The notes: generated by a model from the letters alone, not told the origin. A DNA stretch of 64,000 bases from an uncultured Ignavibacteriota bacterium (GCA_903884005.1 CAISDA010000020.1:62001-126000), one strand, 5' to 3'; numbered from the stretch's first letter, positions 28,539 through 38,355 are shown. A program made the numbers and translations.

Positions 28539-29906
28539 ATGAAACTCTCAACATTACTTTGTGCGTTACTCCTGACCGCCAACAGTGCGGTGTCGCAGAA
28601 CCAGCAGACACTCGGCGGGATGAACGCGCGCCGCTCTGCTCCATGGGTGACGAACGGGATCATTTACGAGATCTTCCCGCGCGCATTCTCTGCCGAAGGA
28701 ACCTTTGCCGGGATCGAAGCGAAACTTCCCGAGCTGAAAAAACTGGGCGTCACGATTCTCTGGATCATGCCCATTCATCCCGTCGGCATCGAGCATCGCA
28801 AGGGCACATTCGGCAGTTCGTACTCGGTGATGGATTACTACGGCGTGAATCCCGAATACGGCACGCTCGCCGACTTCAAGAGGCTTGTCGGCAAGGCGCA
28901 CGAACTCGGATTCAAACTCATCATCGACATGGTCGCCAACCATACGTCGTGGGACAGCAGGATGATCCGGACGCATCCCGATTGGTTCACGAAGGACAGC
29001 ACCGGCAGGATCGTGTCCCCGGTGCCCGACTGGAGCGATGTGGCCGATCTGGATTACTCGAAACCGGCGCTGCGCGGTTATATGACACACATGCTTGAAT
29101 ACTGGGTACGCGACGCCGGCATCGACGGCTATCGGTGCGATGTGGCGGAAATGGTGCCCACCGATTTTTGGAGCGATGCGCGCACGGCGCTCGACAAGAT
29201 CAAGCCCGTGGTGTTGCTGTCCGAAGGACAATATCCGGAACATCACCTGAACGCCTTCGATCTCACATACGGCTGGAACCTCTATCAGTTGTTCGCGCCG
29301 CTGATGAAGGGCGACCGCACGGCGGGAGCGCTCGATACGCTGCTGATGAACGAGGCAAAATATTTTCCGAAGCACTCGCTCCGCATGCGCTTCAGTTCGA
29401 ACCACGACGAGAATGCGTGGGATAATCCCGATGTCGTAAAATTCGGGCCGGAGGGTGCGAAGCTCGCCGCCGTGGTCGTCAACACATTTCCCGGCGTGCC
29501 GCTGTTATACAACGGTCAGGAAACAGGCAGCGCGGTGAAGCTCGGATTGTTCGAGAAGGTCACGGTCGATTGGACGGCGCGACCGGACTTCCGCGGTTTT
29601 TACACGGACCTCTTTGCCGTGCGCAAGGCGTCGCCGCCGCTGAAGACCGGCGTCCTCACCCGGGTCGCATCGACCGAGGTGGCCCATGTGTATGCGTTCA
29701 TGCGGACGCAGGGAAAAGAATCGGTTGTTGTCGTGTATAACTTTGCCCCGGCTGCCGTTTCTGCCGTGCTGACGCTGCCGGCTGCGCTATCCGGGTACAG
29801 GCTGACGCCGCTACTCACGGCGCCGAATGCCGCCTTCACCGTCAATGTCAACCGCGTGACGCTTTCACTGCCTGCGTTCGGGTATGCCGTGTATAAAATA
29901 GAATGA
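28539..29906 (+). CDS. Secreted GH13 alpha-amylase-family enzyme
   Basis: 455 residues with signal peptide MKLSTLLCALLLTANSAVSQ. The four GH13 regions are readable: 'DMVANH' (region I), 'GYRCDVAEM' with the nucleophile Asp at about 201 (II), 'VLLSEGQY' with the acid Glu (III) and 'FSSNHDEN' (IV). The start 'IIYEIFPRAFSAEGTF' is typical. A short C-terminal beta domain ends 'FGYAVYKIE'. It should hydrolyse or transfer alpha-glucans outside the cytoplasm. Region II has Cys-Asp-Val-Ala after Arg, common in the maltogenic/cyclomaltodextrinase-like and Bacteroidota branches. The exact substrate is unknown. Confidence 0.92.
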   Translation: MKLSTLLCALLLTANSAVSQNQQTLGGMNARRSAPWVTNGIIYEIFPRAFSAEGTFAGIEAKLPELKKLGVTILWIMPIHPVGIEHRKGTFGSSYSVMDYYGVNPEYGTLADFKRLVGKAHELGFKLIIDMVANHTSWDSRMIRTHPDWFTKDSTGRIVSPVPDWSDVADLDYSKPALRGYMTHMLEYWVRDAGIDGYRCDVAEMVPTDFWSDARTALDKIKPVVLLSEGQYPEHHLNAFDLTYGWNLYQLFAPLMKGDRTAGALDTLLMNEAKYFPKHSLRMRFSSNHDENAWDNPDVVKFGPEGAKLAAVVVNTFPGVPLLYNGQETGSAVKLGLFEKVTVDWTARPDFRGFYTDLFAVRKASPPLKTGVLTRVASTEVAHVYAFMRTQGKESVVVVYNFAPAAVSAVLTLPAALSGYRLTPLLTAPNAAFTVNVNRVTLSLPAFGYAVYKIE

Positions 29907-29926
29907 GCATAGACTGAAAGGACGAT

Positions 29927-31579
29927 ATGAAAAAAATAGTGATCATCGGTCTCGGAGTGCTTCTGATGGCATTCCATGCACAGGCCGGCGAAGAAAATAT
30001 GTACCTGAAGATCAACAAGGGCATCGACATTTTCGGCAAGGTCTATAAGGAAATCGCCACCGGCTATGTCGATGTCGTCGATCCCGAAAAATTCATGCGC
30101 GCCGGCATCGACGGCATGCTTGAAACGCTCGACCCCTACACGGTGTATATGGACGAGACCGAAGGCGACGAGATCGAGATGATCACGCACGGAGAATACG
30201 GCGGCGTGGGTATCACGATCGGCATACGCGAGGGAGCGATCGTCATTATCTCGCCAATGGACGGGTATTCGGCGCAGAAACAGGGCATACGCGCCGGCGA
30301 TTTGATCAGAGAGATCGACGGCGAACGCATTACCGGCGCATTGGTGAATCCGGACAGTGTGCGCGGCAGGGTGCGCGGGTTGCCGGGCACCACCGTGCGC
30401 GTGAAGGTGGAACGCGAAGGGACGGGCGAGCCGCTCGAGTTCACGCTCGTGCGCGAGCAGATCCAGGTGAACAATGTGACGTATTCCGGATACATGCGGG
30501 ACGGCATTGGGTATATCCGGCTTGACCGGTTCTCGCGCCGCGCGGGCGATGAAGTGAAGGCGGCGATCAAGGAGTTCCAATTGCGCGGAGATCTGCGCGG
30601 CATCGTGCTCGACCTTCGCGACAATCCGGGCGGGCTGCTCGAAGCGGCGGTCGATGTTGTCAGCGCATTCGTTCCGCAGGGAAGCGTCGTGGTCACCACG
30701 AAGGGGAGGAAGACAGGGGAAGAAAAAACGTATCGCGCCGAGTCGCAGCCTGTTGCCGGCACTCTTCCACTCGTAGTCATCGTCAATCGCGGCAGCGCGA
30801 GCGCCAGCGAGATCGTTGCAGGCTCACTGCAGGATCTGGACCGCGCGGTGATTGTCGGCACGCGCTCGTTCGGCAAAGGACTCGTGCAGACGGTCGTGCC
30901 GTTGACATACAATGCGACGTTGAAGCTGACGACGGCGCGCTATTACACGCCGAGCGGACGATGCATTCAGGAGGTCGATTACGTCCATAAGAACAGGGAC
31001 GGTGTTTTCCTGATGATGCCCGACAGCCTGAAGCGCAACTACACGACTGCGCACGGCCGCATCGTGCGCGATTTCGGGGGCATCATGCCCGATTCGGTCA
31101 CAGAGAACCATGTGAAAAGCGCCTACTACACGGAATTGATGCAGACGGCGACAGTGTTCAAGTATGCCACGCACTATCTTATCGCGCATCCCGACGCACC
31201 GAAAGACTTCCGCATCACGGACGAAATTGTGAATGATTTTGAAGCGTACCTGACCGGGCAGAACTATGCATACCATGATGAGACAGAAAAAAAACTCGGG
31301 GCGATGAAGGAAGCGATGGAACGGGAACATTACAGTGCCGACTCGTTCACGCTGCTTGCACAGTTCGTTGCACAACTGCAGAAGGAAAAATCATCGTCCT
31401 TCCAGCGGAACAAACATGAAGTGAAGGAAGAACTCGACGTGGAACTGCACTCGAGATATTTCGGCGAAAAGGGGCGCACTGCAACCGCCCTGCAGTACGA
31501 CACACAGGCCCAAACCGCCGCGTCGATCATTGAAGCACGCACGCAGTACGATACGATCCTGAAGAACGGGCGGAAGTAA
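29927..31579 (+). CDS. S41 family C-terminal processing peptidase
   Basis: 550 residues with signal peptide MKKIVIIGLGVLLMAFHAQAG. A helical N-domain with 'MLETLDPYTVYMDETE' is followed by a PDZ domain (about residues 100-185, 'GVGITIGIREGAIVIISPMD'). The S41 core carries the catalytic Ser in 'NRGSASASEIVAGSLQD' (about 290) and Lys in 'GTRSFGKGLVQ' (about 315). A C-terminal helical extension of some 170 residues closes the protein. It is a periplasmic serine/lysine protease that trims C-termini of exported proteins. It is the third gene of the secreted-enzyme operon. Confidence 0.93.
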   Translation: MKKIVIIGLGVLLMAFHAQAGEENMYLKINKGIDIFGKVYKEIATGYVDVVDPEKFMRAGIDGMLETLDPYTVYMDETEGDEIEMITHGEYGGVGITIGIREGAIVIISPMDGYSAQKQGIRAGDLIREIDGERITGALVNPDSVRGRVRGLPGTTVRVKVEREGTGEPLEFTLVREQIQVNNVTYSGYMRDGIGYIRLDRFSRRAGDEVKAAIKEFQLRGDLRGIVLDLRDNPGGLLEAAVDVVSAFVPQGSVVVTTKGRKTGEEKTYRAESQPVAGTLPLVVIVNRGSASASEIVAGSLQDLDRAVIVGTRSFGKGLVQTVVPLTYNATLKLTTARYYTPSGRCIQEVDYVHKNRDGVFLMMPDSLKRNYTTAHGRIVRDFGGIMPDSVTENHVKSAYYTELMQTATVFKYATHYLIAHPDAPKDFRITDEIVNDFEAYLTGQNYAYHDETEKKLGAMKEAMEREHYSADSFTLLAQFVAQLQKEKSSSFQRNKHEVKEELDVELHSRYFGEKGRTATALQYDTQAQTAASIIEARTQYDTILKNGRK

Positions 31580-31652
31580 TGACAGAGTATGCTGAGTTAC
31601 ATTTATTTTAGGGATGTTTTTTTTCCACAGTTTCAGTTACCGTTGGAATCTC

Positions 31653-32786
31653 ATGATCGCAAAACTGGCATTAGAGAATGGAAAAGTGTTCACCGGCGTG
31701 AATTTCGGCGCCGCAGGCGAGGTGGCCGGAGAGGTCTGCTTTAATACGAGCCTCACCGGATATCAGGAAATTGTCACCGATCCGTCGTATGCGGGACAGC
31801 TGATCACGATGACCTCTCCGCTTATCGGCAACTACGGCGTCAACGACGACGATGCCGAATCGTTCCGTCCGCATGCACGGGGATTTATTGTCAGGGAATA
31901 CTTCGACTATCACAGCAATTTCCGTGCAGAATCGAGTCTCGGTGATTATTTGAAGCAGCACGGCATCGTGGCGCTGGAGGGAATCGATACGCGCATGCTC
32001 ACGAAGATGCTCCGCAGCGAAGGCGCGCTGCGCGGCGTGTTGTCCACGACAGACCTCGACGACGCGTCGCTCGTAGCAAAAGCCAGGGCGCTGCCGAGCA
32101 TGGCCGGACAGGACCTTGCGTCATCGGTGACCTGCCGGCAGCCCTATCACTGGAGCGCGGTCGATCGGACGCCGTTTGCACTTCCCCGTGTGAACGACGA
32201 ACCGGCCGACTCCGGAAGGACGTTCAATGTTGTGGTGTACGATTTCGGCGTCAAGCATAATATATTGCGGCGACTGACGAGTTACGGATGCACGCTGACC
32301 GTTGTGCCGGCATCCACGTCTGCAGAGGAGGTGCTCGCGATGAACCCCGACGGCATTTTCCTGTCCAACGGGCCGGGAGATCCGGATGCGGTGACGTACG
32401 CCATCGGCACACTGAAGAAGCTGATCGGCAAAAAACCGATCTTCGGCATTTGTCTCGGCCATCAGCTGCTCGCGCTGGCGCTCGGAGGGAAGACGTATAA
32501 ATTGAAATTCGGCCATCGGGGCGGCAACCATCCGGTGAAAAACCTTTCGACGGGGTGCATCGAGGTGACGTCGCAGAACCACGGGTTCGCGGTCGACTGG
32601 AGCAGCATGGACGAAACGAAGCTCACGCTCACGCATCTGAATCTGAACGACTCCACGGTGGAAGGTTTCGAACACAAAGAACTCCCGCTGTTTTGCGTGC
32701 AGTACCATCCCGAGGCGTCCCCGGGGCCGCACGACAGCGACTATCTGTTCCAGCGCTTCATCACCATGATGTCGAACGCCGGGTAG
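31653..32786 (+). CDS. carA: Carbamoyl-phosphate synthase small subunit
   Basis: 377 residues from ATG 31653, which fits the standard CarA beginning '[17 protein letters not shown]'. An upstream in-frame ATG at 31614 does not. The N-terminal CPSase domain contains '[20 protein letters not shown]'. The class I glutamine amidotransferase domain has the nucleophile Cys in '[20 protein letters not shown]' and the His/Glu pair in '[13 protein letters not shown]'. It releases ammonia from glutamine for carbamoyl phosphate, used in pyrimidine and arginine synthesis. carB is not in the window. Confidence 0.97.
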   Translation: MIAKLALENGKVFTGVNFGAAGEVAGEVCFNTSLTGYQEIVTDPSYAGQLITMTSPLIGNYGVNDDDAESFRPHARGFIVREYFDYHSNFRAESSLGDYLKQHGIVALEGIDTRMLTKMLRSEGALRGVLSTTDLDDASLVAKARALPSMAGQDLASSVTCRQPYHWSAVDRTPFALPRVNDEPADSGRTFNVVVYDFGVKHNILRRLTSYGCTLTVVPASTSAEEVLAMNPDGIFLSNGPGDPDAVTYAIGTLKKLIGKKPIFGICLGHQLLALALGGKTYKLKFGHRGGNHPVKNLSTGCIEVTSQNHGFAVDWSSMDETKLTLTHLNLNDSTVEGFEHKELPLFCVQYHPEASPGPHDSDYLFQRFITMMSNAG

Positions 32787-32858
32787 CCTCGGCGTGACTA
32801 TGCACACGTATGCAGGCCGCGCATTGGCGGCGCGTACAATCAAGAGAAGGCGCAACAG

Positions 32859-33593
32859 ATGAAATTCAGTTTCATAGAAGCAAATTCATTTTTCAAGGGA
32901 TTCATATTGTTCCTTCGGCCCGGAACGTATTTGAATTTTTTGAGCGGACCGTTCACATTCGCGGCAAACACCATACGCCTCTCCCGATGGATCTCTCAGC
33001 AGCCGCGCGCAGCCATACTCAACGATTTTTATCAGCCGTTCCGCGATTACGCCAAGCGCCACACGCTGCATGATCATGTGATTGAACGGGAGCACATTCG
33101 CTCGTCGCCCATCCTGTATCTTGAATTCGGCGTCGCGAGCGCCACATCGTTCACATGGTGGCTTGAGGCCAACAAGCACCCCGATTCGCGGTTCTACGGA
33201 TTCGACACGTTCGAAGGACTGCCGGAGGACTGGGGCTTTTATAAAAAGGGGGCGATGACGAGCGATGCGCCGGTAGCGATCGACCCGAGGGCGATATTCG
33301 TGAAAGGGCTTTTTCAGGATACGCTCTTTGAATTTCTCAAAACGCATGATATCAACGACGGCACGAAAAAAATCATCCACATGGACGCCGATCTGTTCTC
33401 ATCGACGCTGTTCGTGCTCACGGCGCTGGCGCAGTATCTGAACAACGGAGACGTCATCATGTTCGACGAGTTCAACGTGCCGAATCACGAGTTCCATGCA
33501 TTCACATGTTTTTCCGATTCGTATTACATCAAGACCGAGTTGATAGGGGCGGTGAATAATTATTACCAGGTTGCGTTTCGCATCGTGAAATAA
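32859..33593 (+). CDS. TylF/MycF-like class I methyltransferase
   Basis: 244 residues. The SAM-binding start 'ILYLEFGVASATSFTWWLEA' near residue 85 is followed by 'FYGFDTFEGLPEDWG' and 'KIIHMDADLFSSTLFVLTAL' with the Asp pair that binds metal in TylF-type O-methyltransferases, then 'GDVIMFDEFNVPNHEFHAF'. Such enzymes methylate sugars or other small molecules, and the acceptor here is unknown. The N-terminal 60 residues are hydrophobic-aromatic and lack a cleavable signal. It ends at a strong shared terminator. Confidence 0.8.
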   Translation: MKFSFIEANSFFKGFILFLRPGTYLNFLSGPFTFAANTIRLSRWISQQPRAAILNDFYQPFRDYAKRHTLHDHVIEREHIRSSPILYLEFGVASATSFTWWLEANKHPDSRFYGFDTFEGLPEDWGFYKKGAMTSDAPVAIDPRAIFVKGLFQDTLFEFLKTHDINDGTKKIIHMDADLFSSTLFVLTALAQYLNNGDVIMFDEFNVPNHEFHAFTCFSDSYYIKTELIGAVNNYYQVAFRIVK

Positions 33594-33641
33594 GACGCAT
33601 CGGATCGTTACAGCGAACCGATCGGCCGAACGAGAATAAAA

Positions 33642-33677
33642 AAAAGGCACACACGCTCGCGAGCGTGTGTGCCTTTT
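33642..33677. terminator. Bidirectional rho-independent terminator
   Basis: Seventeen-base perfect arms, AAAAGGCACACACGCTC (33642-33658) and GAGCGTGTGTGCCTTTT (33661-33677), with a GC centre. The A run on the left and T run on the right serve the convergent methyltransferase and helicase genes. Confidence 0.9.
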
Positions 33678-33714
33678 ACGTATCTCTACCAAAACTTGCA
33701 CCACTTCGCGGTGC

Positions 33715-33735
33715 GGGCGAGATAACATCTCGCCC
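33715..33735. repeat. GGGCGAGA hairpin repeat, copy 4
   Basis: Perfect arms GGGCGAGAT (33715-33723) and ATCTCGCCC (33727-33735) with loop AAC. The left flank reads AAACTTGCACCACTTCGCGG and the right flank AACATCGCACC. It sits between the terminator at 33642 and the end of the helicase gene. Confidence 0.8.
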
Positions 33736-33763
33736 AACATCGCACCGATGTACCGACAGCAGC

Positions 33764-35581
33764 TTAATCTTCCGAACGAGTGAAGATCTTCTTCAGCTTC
33801 TTGCGGAAGGTGCCTTCGTTTGTCTCGATGAGCTTCTTCCAATCGGTGTCGTTGTTTGCAGACATCGTGGGCGAATGGCGGAACGAGCCGAACGAATCGT
33901 TGTAGGCGCCGGTCGAATAGGATTCGGTCTTTGCCGTCGACGGTTTTTCGCGCTTCTTCACGGGCGTCGAAAAATCGGCGCGGCCTGTGCCTGTCGTTGA
34001 ACGGAACTTGCCTGCTCCGCCCGGGCGCCCGAATTTTGAACCAGTTGTCGAGCCGGTGCGTTTCGGGCCGCCGAACTTGCCGGCCGTACCTGGTGATGTG
34101 CGGCGCGATTCCACGGAACCTTCAACGCGCGGGGTGCGGCGTTCGCTGCCCGGCGCATTGCGGTCGAAGCGCTTGACAACGGTATTTTCAACGCGCGGAG
34201 CGCGGCGTTTATCCGTTCGCGGCTTCCATTCGCGCCGTTCTTCCGTGGGACGTTCCACGCGCGGTCCGCTTGAGGCGGGCTTGCGTTCGCGGCGTTCGCC
34301 TGCCGAACGGTTGTCGCGCGGCTGGCGCCGATCGTCGCTGCGGTCCGAATGCGGCCTCGCGGTGCGTGTGCGCGGGGCGGCTGCACTTTCGCCGTCACCG
34401 GCGGATTCGCTGTGTGCTGCGGCGTGTTCCGTTTTGTGCGCTGCCGGTGTATAATTGAATGTCGGATATTTCTTGATCTCGACCTTCTTGCCGATGAAGT
34501 ATTCGATGCTCTTCACATGTTTGATCTCATCGCGGCTCACAAATGTGATCGCATCGCCTGTGGCCGTCGCCCGGCCGGTACGGCCGATGCGGTGGATGTA
34601 ATCTTCGGCGAACGTCGGCACATCGTAATTGATGACGTGCGAAATGCCGTCCACGTCGATGCCGCGTGCGGCGATGTCGGTTGCGACGAGCACACGATAT
34701 TGGCCCTGCTTGAACCCGGCAAGCGCCCTCTGGCGCTGAGCCTGAGTGCGGTTCGAATGGATGGCAATGGCCTTCAAATTGGCGCGTTCGAGGCGCTTCG
34801 TGATCTTGTCTGCGCCGTGTTTCGTGCGCGAGAAGACGAGCACGCTGTCCATCGACTCATGTTCGAGCGCGAAGAGCAGCATGTCCATTTTCATGTCCTG
34901 CGGCGACGAATAAAAATGCTGCGAGACGGTCTCGATCGGTTTGCGTTCTTCGCCGATCTGTATCGTTTCCGGATTCTTCTGTATCGTTGCGGCCAGGGCC
35001 TTGATCTCTTTCGAGATCGTCGCGGAGAAGAGCAGCGTCTGCCGTTCCTTGGACACGCGGGCCATGATTTTTTTCACGTCGTTGATAAAGCCCATATCGA
35101 ACATGCGGTCCGCTTCGTCGAGCACGAGGATCGCGACGTTGGACAGGTCGATCGTCTTGCGGTCCAGATGGTCGAGCAATCGGCCCGGTGTGGCAATGAC
35201 GATGTCGACGCCGATGCGAAGATGTTTGAATTGTTTTTCGATCGAGACGCCGCCGTAGATGGAGACGCTGCGCAGTTTCATGAAGCGGCCGTAATCGGTG
35301 ACACAGTCTTCGATCTGCTGCGCAAGTTCGCGCGTCGGCGTGAGAACCAATGCCCGCGGACGTTTGTCGCGTGTGGGTTCGCTGTGCTCCGCCAAATGGT
35401 TGAGTATCGGCAGCACGAATGCTGCGGTTTTGCCGGTGCCTGTTTGCGCACAGCCGATGATGTCTCTGCCTTCAAGGGCGAGTGGAATGGCGCGGGCCTG
35501 TATTGCTGTGGGTGCGGTATAGCCGGTGGCAAGAATACCTTGCACTAATCGGTCATTGAGACCGAGTTGGGAAAAAGCCAT
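33764..35581 (-). CDS. rhlE: DEAD-box RNA helicase, RhlE type
   Basis: 605 residues from ATG 35581 ('MAFSQLGLNDRLVQGILATG'). The frame upstream to 35722 lacks RhlE-like sequence. All motifs are intact: 'PTAIQARAIPL', 'AQTGTGKT', 'PTRELAQQ', 'TPGRLLDH', 'DEAD', 'SATISKE', 'ATDIAARGIDVDG' and 'HRIGRTGRA'. After residue 375 comes a 230-residue basic low-complexity tail full of Arg, Pro, Thr and Glu ('SDRSDDRRQPRDNRSAGERR'), expected to be disordered and RNA-binding. RhlE-type helicases assist ribosome assembly and RNA turnover, often in the cold. This is the second DEAD-box gene in 10 kb, and the two are not close copies. Confidence 0.94.
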   Translation of the reverse strand: MAFSQLGLNDRLVQGILATGYTAPTAIQARAIPLALEGRDIIGCAQTGTGKTAAFVLPILNHLAEHSEPTRDKRPRALVLTPTRELAQQIEDCVTDYGRFMKLRSVSIYGGVSIEKQFKHLRIGVDIVIATPGRLLDHLDRKTIDLSNVAILVLDEADRMFDMGFINDVKKIMARVSKERQTLLFSATISKEIKALAATIQKNPETIQIGEERKPIETVSQHFYSSPQDMKMDMLLFALEHESMDSVLVFSRTKHGADKITKRLERANLKAIAIHSNRTQAQRQRALAGFKQGQYRVLVATDIAARGIDVDGISHVINYDVPTFAEDYIHRIGRTGRATATGDAITFVSRDEIKHVKSIEYFIGKKVEIKKYPTFNYTPAAHKTEHAAAHSESAGDGESAAAPRTRTARPHSDRSDDRRQPRDNRSAGERRERKPASSGPRVERPTEERREWKPRTDKRRAPRVENTVVKRFDRNAPGSERRTPRVEGSVESRRTSPGTAGKFGGPKRTGSTTGSKFGRPGGAGKFRSTTGTGRADFSTPVKKREKPSTAKTESYSTGAYNDSFGSFRHSPTMSANNDTDWKKLIETNEGTFRKKLKKIFTRSED

Positions 35582-35982
35582 GGAGTAAATCCTTGTAAAG
35601 AATAGAGAGACTCGTACACACAAGATGGAAATCGGATGTTTCCGCGTGGCGGAAAACGGAGGGGAAATACTAGATGAGAGCGTAAACCTCTCACGCGCGG
35701 GGCGCGGAATGGTTCTAAACAACGGTCAGCACAACTTCCCAACACTACTTTTCAAATCTTCGAAGAGCGGGTCTCAAATGTGTCCGCTTCCGATACGTGG
35801 TGAGGAGATCGGTTGCGGTACGTTGCATATCTTGCAACTGTGTATAAGGTAGCACTTTAAAATGAGAATTCCTAATTTTCCCGGCCGGGCGGCTTGCGTC
35901 TGTTTCCCGGGCTTCATACATTGTAATTTACAGAGAGAAGGTACCGTTACTGACGGTACACAGTGAACACATCGGATCCAGT
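35582..35982. other. Divergent intergenic region between rhlE and manA
   Basis: About 400 bases with no supported gene. The rhlE side could form a long leader, which cold-shock-type helicase mRNAs often have. The manA side has a weak promoter match TTGCGT (35894-35899), 17 bases, TACATT (35917-35922) and the palindrome at 35941-35959. Confidence 0.5.
35941..35959. promoter_or_regulatory. Possible operator palindrome before manA
   Basis: GTACCGT (35941-35947) and ACGGTAC (35953-35959) are perfect inverted arms around TACTG. They lie between the weak promoter match and the manA start at 35983, a position where a repressor dimer could act. No regulator gene is adjacent. Confidence 0.35.
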
Positions 35983-37221
35983 ATGATCGCAGCGCGGCCG
36001 TACCTGTTACGCAATACAATACAGCACTACGAGTGGGGCACACGGGACGCCGACGCCTTTCTGCCGAAGTTCATTGGCATTCCGGCCCGGCCCGGCATAC
36101 CGTATGCTGAACTATGGATCGGCGCGCATGCAAAGGCACCATCGTCCGTTATCATAGACGGGGATGAGGTGCCGCTGTCCGTCTTCATCGACGCGCATCC
36201 GGGTGACGTGCTCGGGCATGCCGCAGCGGAAAAATTTTCGTCGCACCTTCCATTCCTCTTCAAGATACTTTCGGCCGCCGAGCCGCTCTCGATACAGGCC
36301 CATCCGAACAAGGTGCAGGCGCGCACGCTCCATGCCCGCGATCCGGTGAATTATCCCGACGATAATCACAAGCCGGAGATCGCCGTAGCGCTCGATGAAT
36401 TGACGGCGCTCGCGGGATTCAAGCCATTCGACGAGATCGCCGCAACGGTTCACCACTATCCGGCACTCGCCGAAGCTGCGGGAGAGAACGCCGCCGCCGC
36501 GCTGCGGGCTGCGCCGGGCCAGACGCACGGCCCGGTTCTCGGATCGCGCGAGATACATCGGACATCGCTAAAAAATTTTTATCAGTCGTTGATGACTCGG
36601 ATGACGAACGACGCTGCCGGGTTAAGGCGGGCAATCGACGGCATCGCCGCTCAAATGCGCCGCCAATCGCCGTCGGAAGAGAGTTCGCTCTTTCTTGAGA
36701 CGCAGCGTCTCTATCCCGGTGATGTCGGTTTGCTGTCGGTCCTCCTCTTGAACATTGTCCATCTCCGATCCGGCGAAGGTCTGTTTATCGGTTCCGGCAT
36801 TCCTCACGCATATATAAAAGGCACCATCGTTGAATGCATGGCCAATTCCGATAATGTGGTCCGCGCGGGATTGACCCCGAAATTCAAAGACGTCGCCGCG
36901 CTCTGCGACATCCTTACCTATGAATGCGGCGCGCCCGGAATTTTCCGCCCGGCTCCCGATGAGCGCTCCATCGACTATGCCGCACCCGTTTCTGAATTTT
37001 CACTGTCGCGCCACCGGATGCTGCAGTCGGACCATGTCGGCAAAAGTGCACGCACGGAATTGGAGATCCTTCTCATCACTGAAGGCGCGGTGACCGTCCG
37101 CTGGAACAACGCGAGTGCATCATTCACGCGTGGCGATACGGTGCTTCTGCCTGCGGCGCTGGCTTCGTACGAACTGCATGCAGAGTCCGATGCCGAACTG
37201 TTTTCCGTCGTCCTGCCCTGA
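35983..37221 (+). CDS. manA: Mannose-6-phosphate isomerase, class I
   Basis: 412 residues, normal length for type I phosphomannose isomerase. Zinc-site residues are seen in 'LSIQAHPNK' (Gln, His), 'DDNHKPE' (Glu) and 'GSGIPHAYIKG' (His). The signature 'VECMANSDNVVRAGLTPKF' is followed by the C-terminal cupin. It interconverts fructose 6-phosphate and mannose 6-phosphate and so feeds GDP-mannose and surface sugar synthesis. No other sugar-nucleotide genes are nearby. Confidence 0.96.
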   Translation: MIAARPYLLRNTIQHYEWGTRDADAFLPKFIGIPARPGIPYAELWIGAHAKAPSSVIIDGDEVPLSVFIDAHPGDVLGHAAAEKFSSHLPFLFKILSAAEPLSIQAHPNKVQARTLHARDPVNYPDDNHKPEIAVALDELTALAGFKPFDEIAATVHHYPALAEAAGENAAAALRAAPGQTHGPVLGSREIHRTSLKNFYQSLMTRMTNDAAGLRRAIDGIAAQMRRQSPSEESSLFLETQRLYPGDVGLLSVLLLNIVHLRSGEGLFIGSGIPHAYIKGTIVECMANSDNVVRAGLTPKFKDVAALCDILTYECGAPGIFRPAPDERSIDYAAPVSEFSLSRHRMLQSDHVGKSARTELEILLITEGAVTVRWNNASASFTRGDTVLLPAALASYELHAESDAELFSVVLP

Positions 37222-37304
37222 TTCGAACCCGAGGACACCGTCTCACACAATATTCACACTGATCCACAGAAGGCAGGCATACACACAACACTAAGGAGAT
37301 GCTC

Positions 37305-38297
37305 ATGAAACGACTACTGCTCATAGTGCTCTTACTCATTGCCCCGGCATTGCAGACGGCGCGCGCAAACAGCGTCGACGATGCTTCCGGAAAGATCGCC
37401 GCCAGCCTGCAGAAACAATACGCCGGCCCCGGATCGCAGGATATCGCCATAGGCGATTTTGTGACCGTGAATATCCCCCGCTCGACCTTCGGCGGCTATT
37501 TCACCGAAGCATTGGGCGAGGCATTGAAGTCCAAGCCATCGACAACGATCATCGATCAGCAGAAGGTCGACGGCGTATTGCGGAAGCGCGAATTTTCGTT
37601 CAACACGGAGTTCGACTATAAAGTGCTCAACGACATTTCATACGACATTTTCCAGTCGGCGCAGGAAACACCCACATCGTACTGCTTCGGACAGATAAAG
37701 GAATCGGGCGACGATATTAAAATTTCGGTGAAGATGGTCGACGCCATAACGGGAGCAACGATCGCCGCCGCTTCCGTGACGTTTCCCTCGGACGAGACGA
37801 CCGACAGGCTTTTGGGCAGGCCGATCCGTGTGCGCAAACCGCTCGTTCCAGACACGGTTGTCGTGGTGAAAGAGCGTGTCGTCGAAAAATACATTGAGAA
37901 GCCCGTCGAGAAACCAGCTGCACCGCAGGCGAACGCCGGGTGGATCGGTTTCAGGATACAGGGATTTATGTTGAGCCTTAAAAAATGCTATTTCTCGGGG
38001 AACGACATTGTCTATGAGTTTGCGGCAACGAACGAAAACGACTTGACAAAAACGCTGGCGGTAGACCGTGCGCAGGTGGTCGATCAGGAGGGGAACATTG
38101 TTCGATGTCATCAGATGAGCGTCGGTTCGCAGCGCGAGAGCACATATTTCAGGGCTGACCTCTTGTCTAACGTGCCGGTGAAAGTGACATTCACATTCAG
38201 CGGCCTGTCTCCTAAATTGACAACGATGAAGGCGCTGCAGATCACTGCACAGGGACAGGAATTTTTGCTTCGGGATGTTCCCATCGAGAAGGAATGA
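37305..38297 (+). CDS. Secreted FlgO/CsgG-like hypothetical protein
   Basis: 330 residues from ATG 37305, 6 bases after AAGGAG. The ATG at 37299 touches that site and is unlikely. Signal peptide MKRLLLIVLLLIAPALQTARA. Residues 25-165 follow the FlgO/CsgG N-terminal pattern ('ALGEALKSKPSTTIIDQQKV', then 'YCFGQIKESGDDIKISVKMV' and 'DAITGATIAAASVTFP'). A charged linker with 'VVVKERVVEKYIEKPVEKPA' leads to a C-terminal beta domain that resembles DUF4352-like immunoglobulin folds ('NENDLTKTLAVDRAQVVDQE'). Probably periplasmic, function unknown. Confidence 0.65.
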   Translation: MKRLLLIVLLLIAPALQTARANSVDDASGKIAASLQKQYAGPGSQDIAIGDFVTVNIPRSTFGGYFTEALGEALKSKPSTTIIDQQKVDGVLRKREFSFNTEFDYKVLNDISYDIFQSAQETPTSYCFGQIKESGDDIKISVKMVDAITGATIAAASVTFPSDETTDRLLGRPIRVRKPLVPDTVVVVKERVVEKYIEKPVEKPAAPQANAGWIGFRIQGFMLSLKKCYFSGNDIVYEFAATNENDLTKTLAVDRAQVVDQEGNIVRCHQMSVGSQRESTYFRADLLSNVPVKVTFTFSGLSPKLTTMKALQITAQGQEFLLRDVPIEKE

Positions 38298-38334
38298 TGG
38301 AATCAGCCGAATAATTGACGCCGCTCCGCGATGC

Positions 38335-38355
38335 GGGCGAGACAGCATTTCGCCC
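38335..38355. repeat. GGGCGAGA hairpin repeat, copy 5 (diverged)
   Basis: GGGCGAGA (38335-38342) and TTTCGCCC (38348-38355) pair apart from a G-T. The left flank CCGCTCCGCGATGC and right flank GGCATACGTGCG agree with the other copies. It lies in the gap before cstA. Confidence 0.65.
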
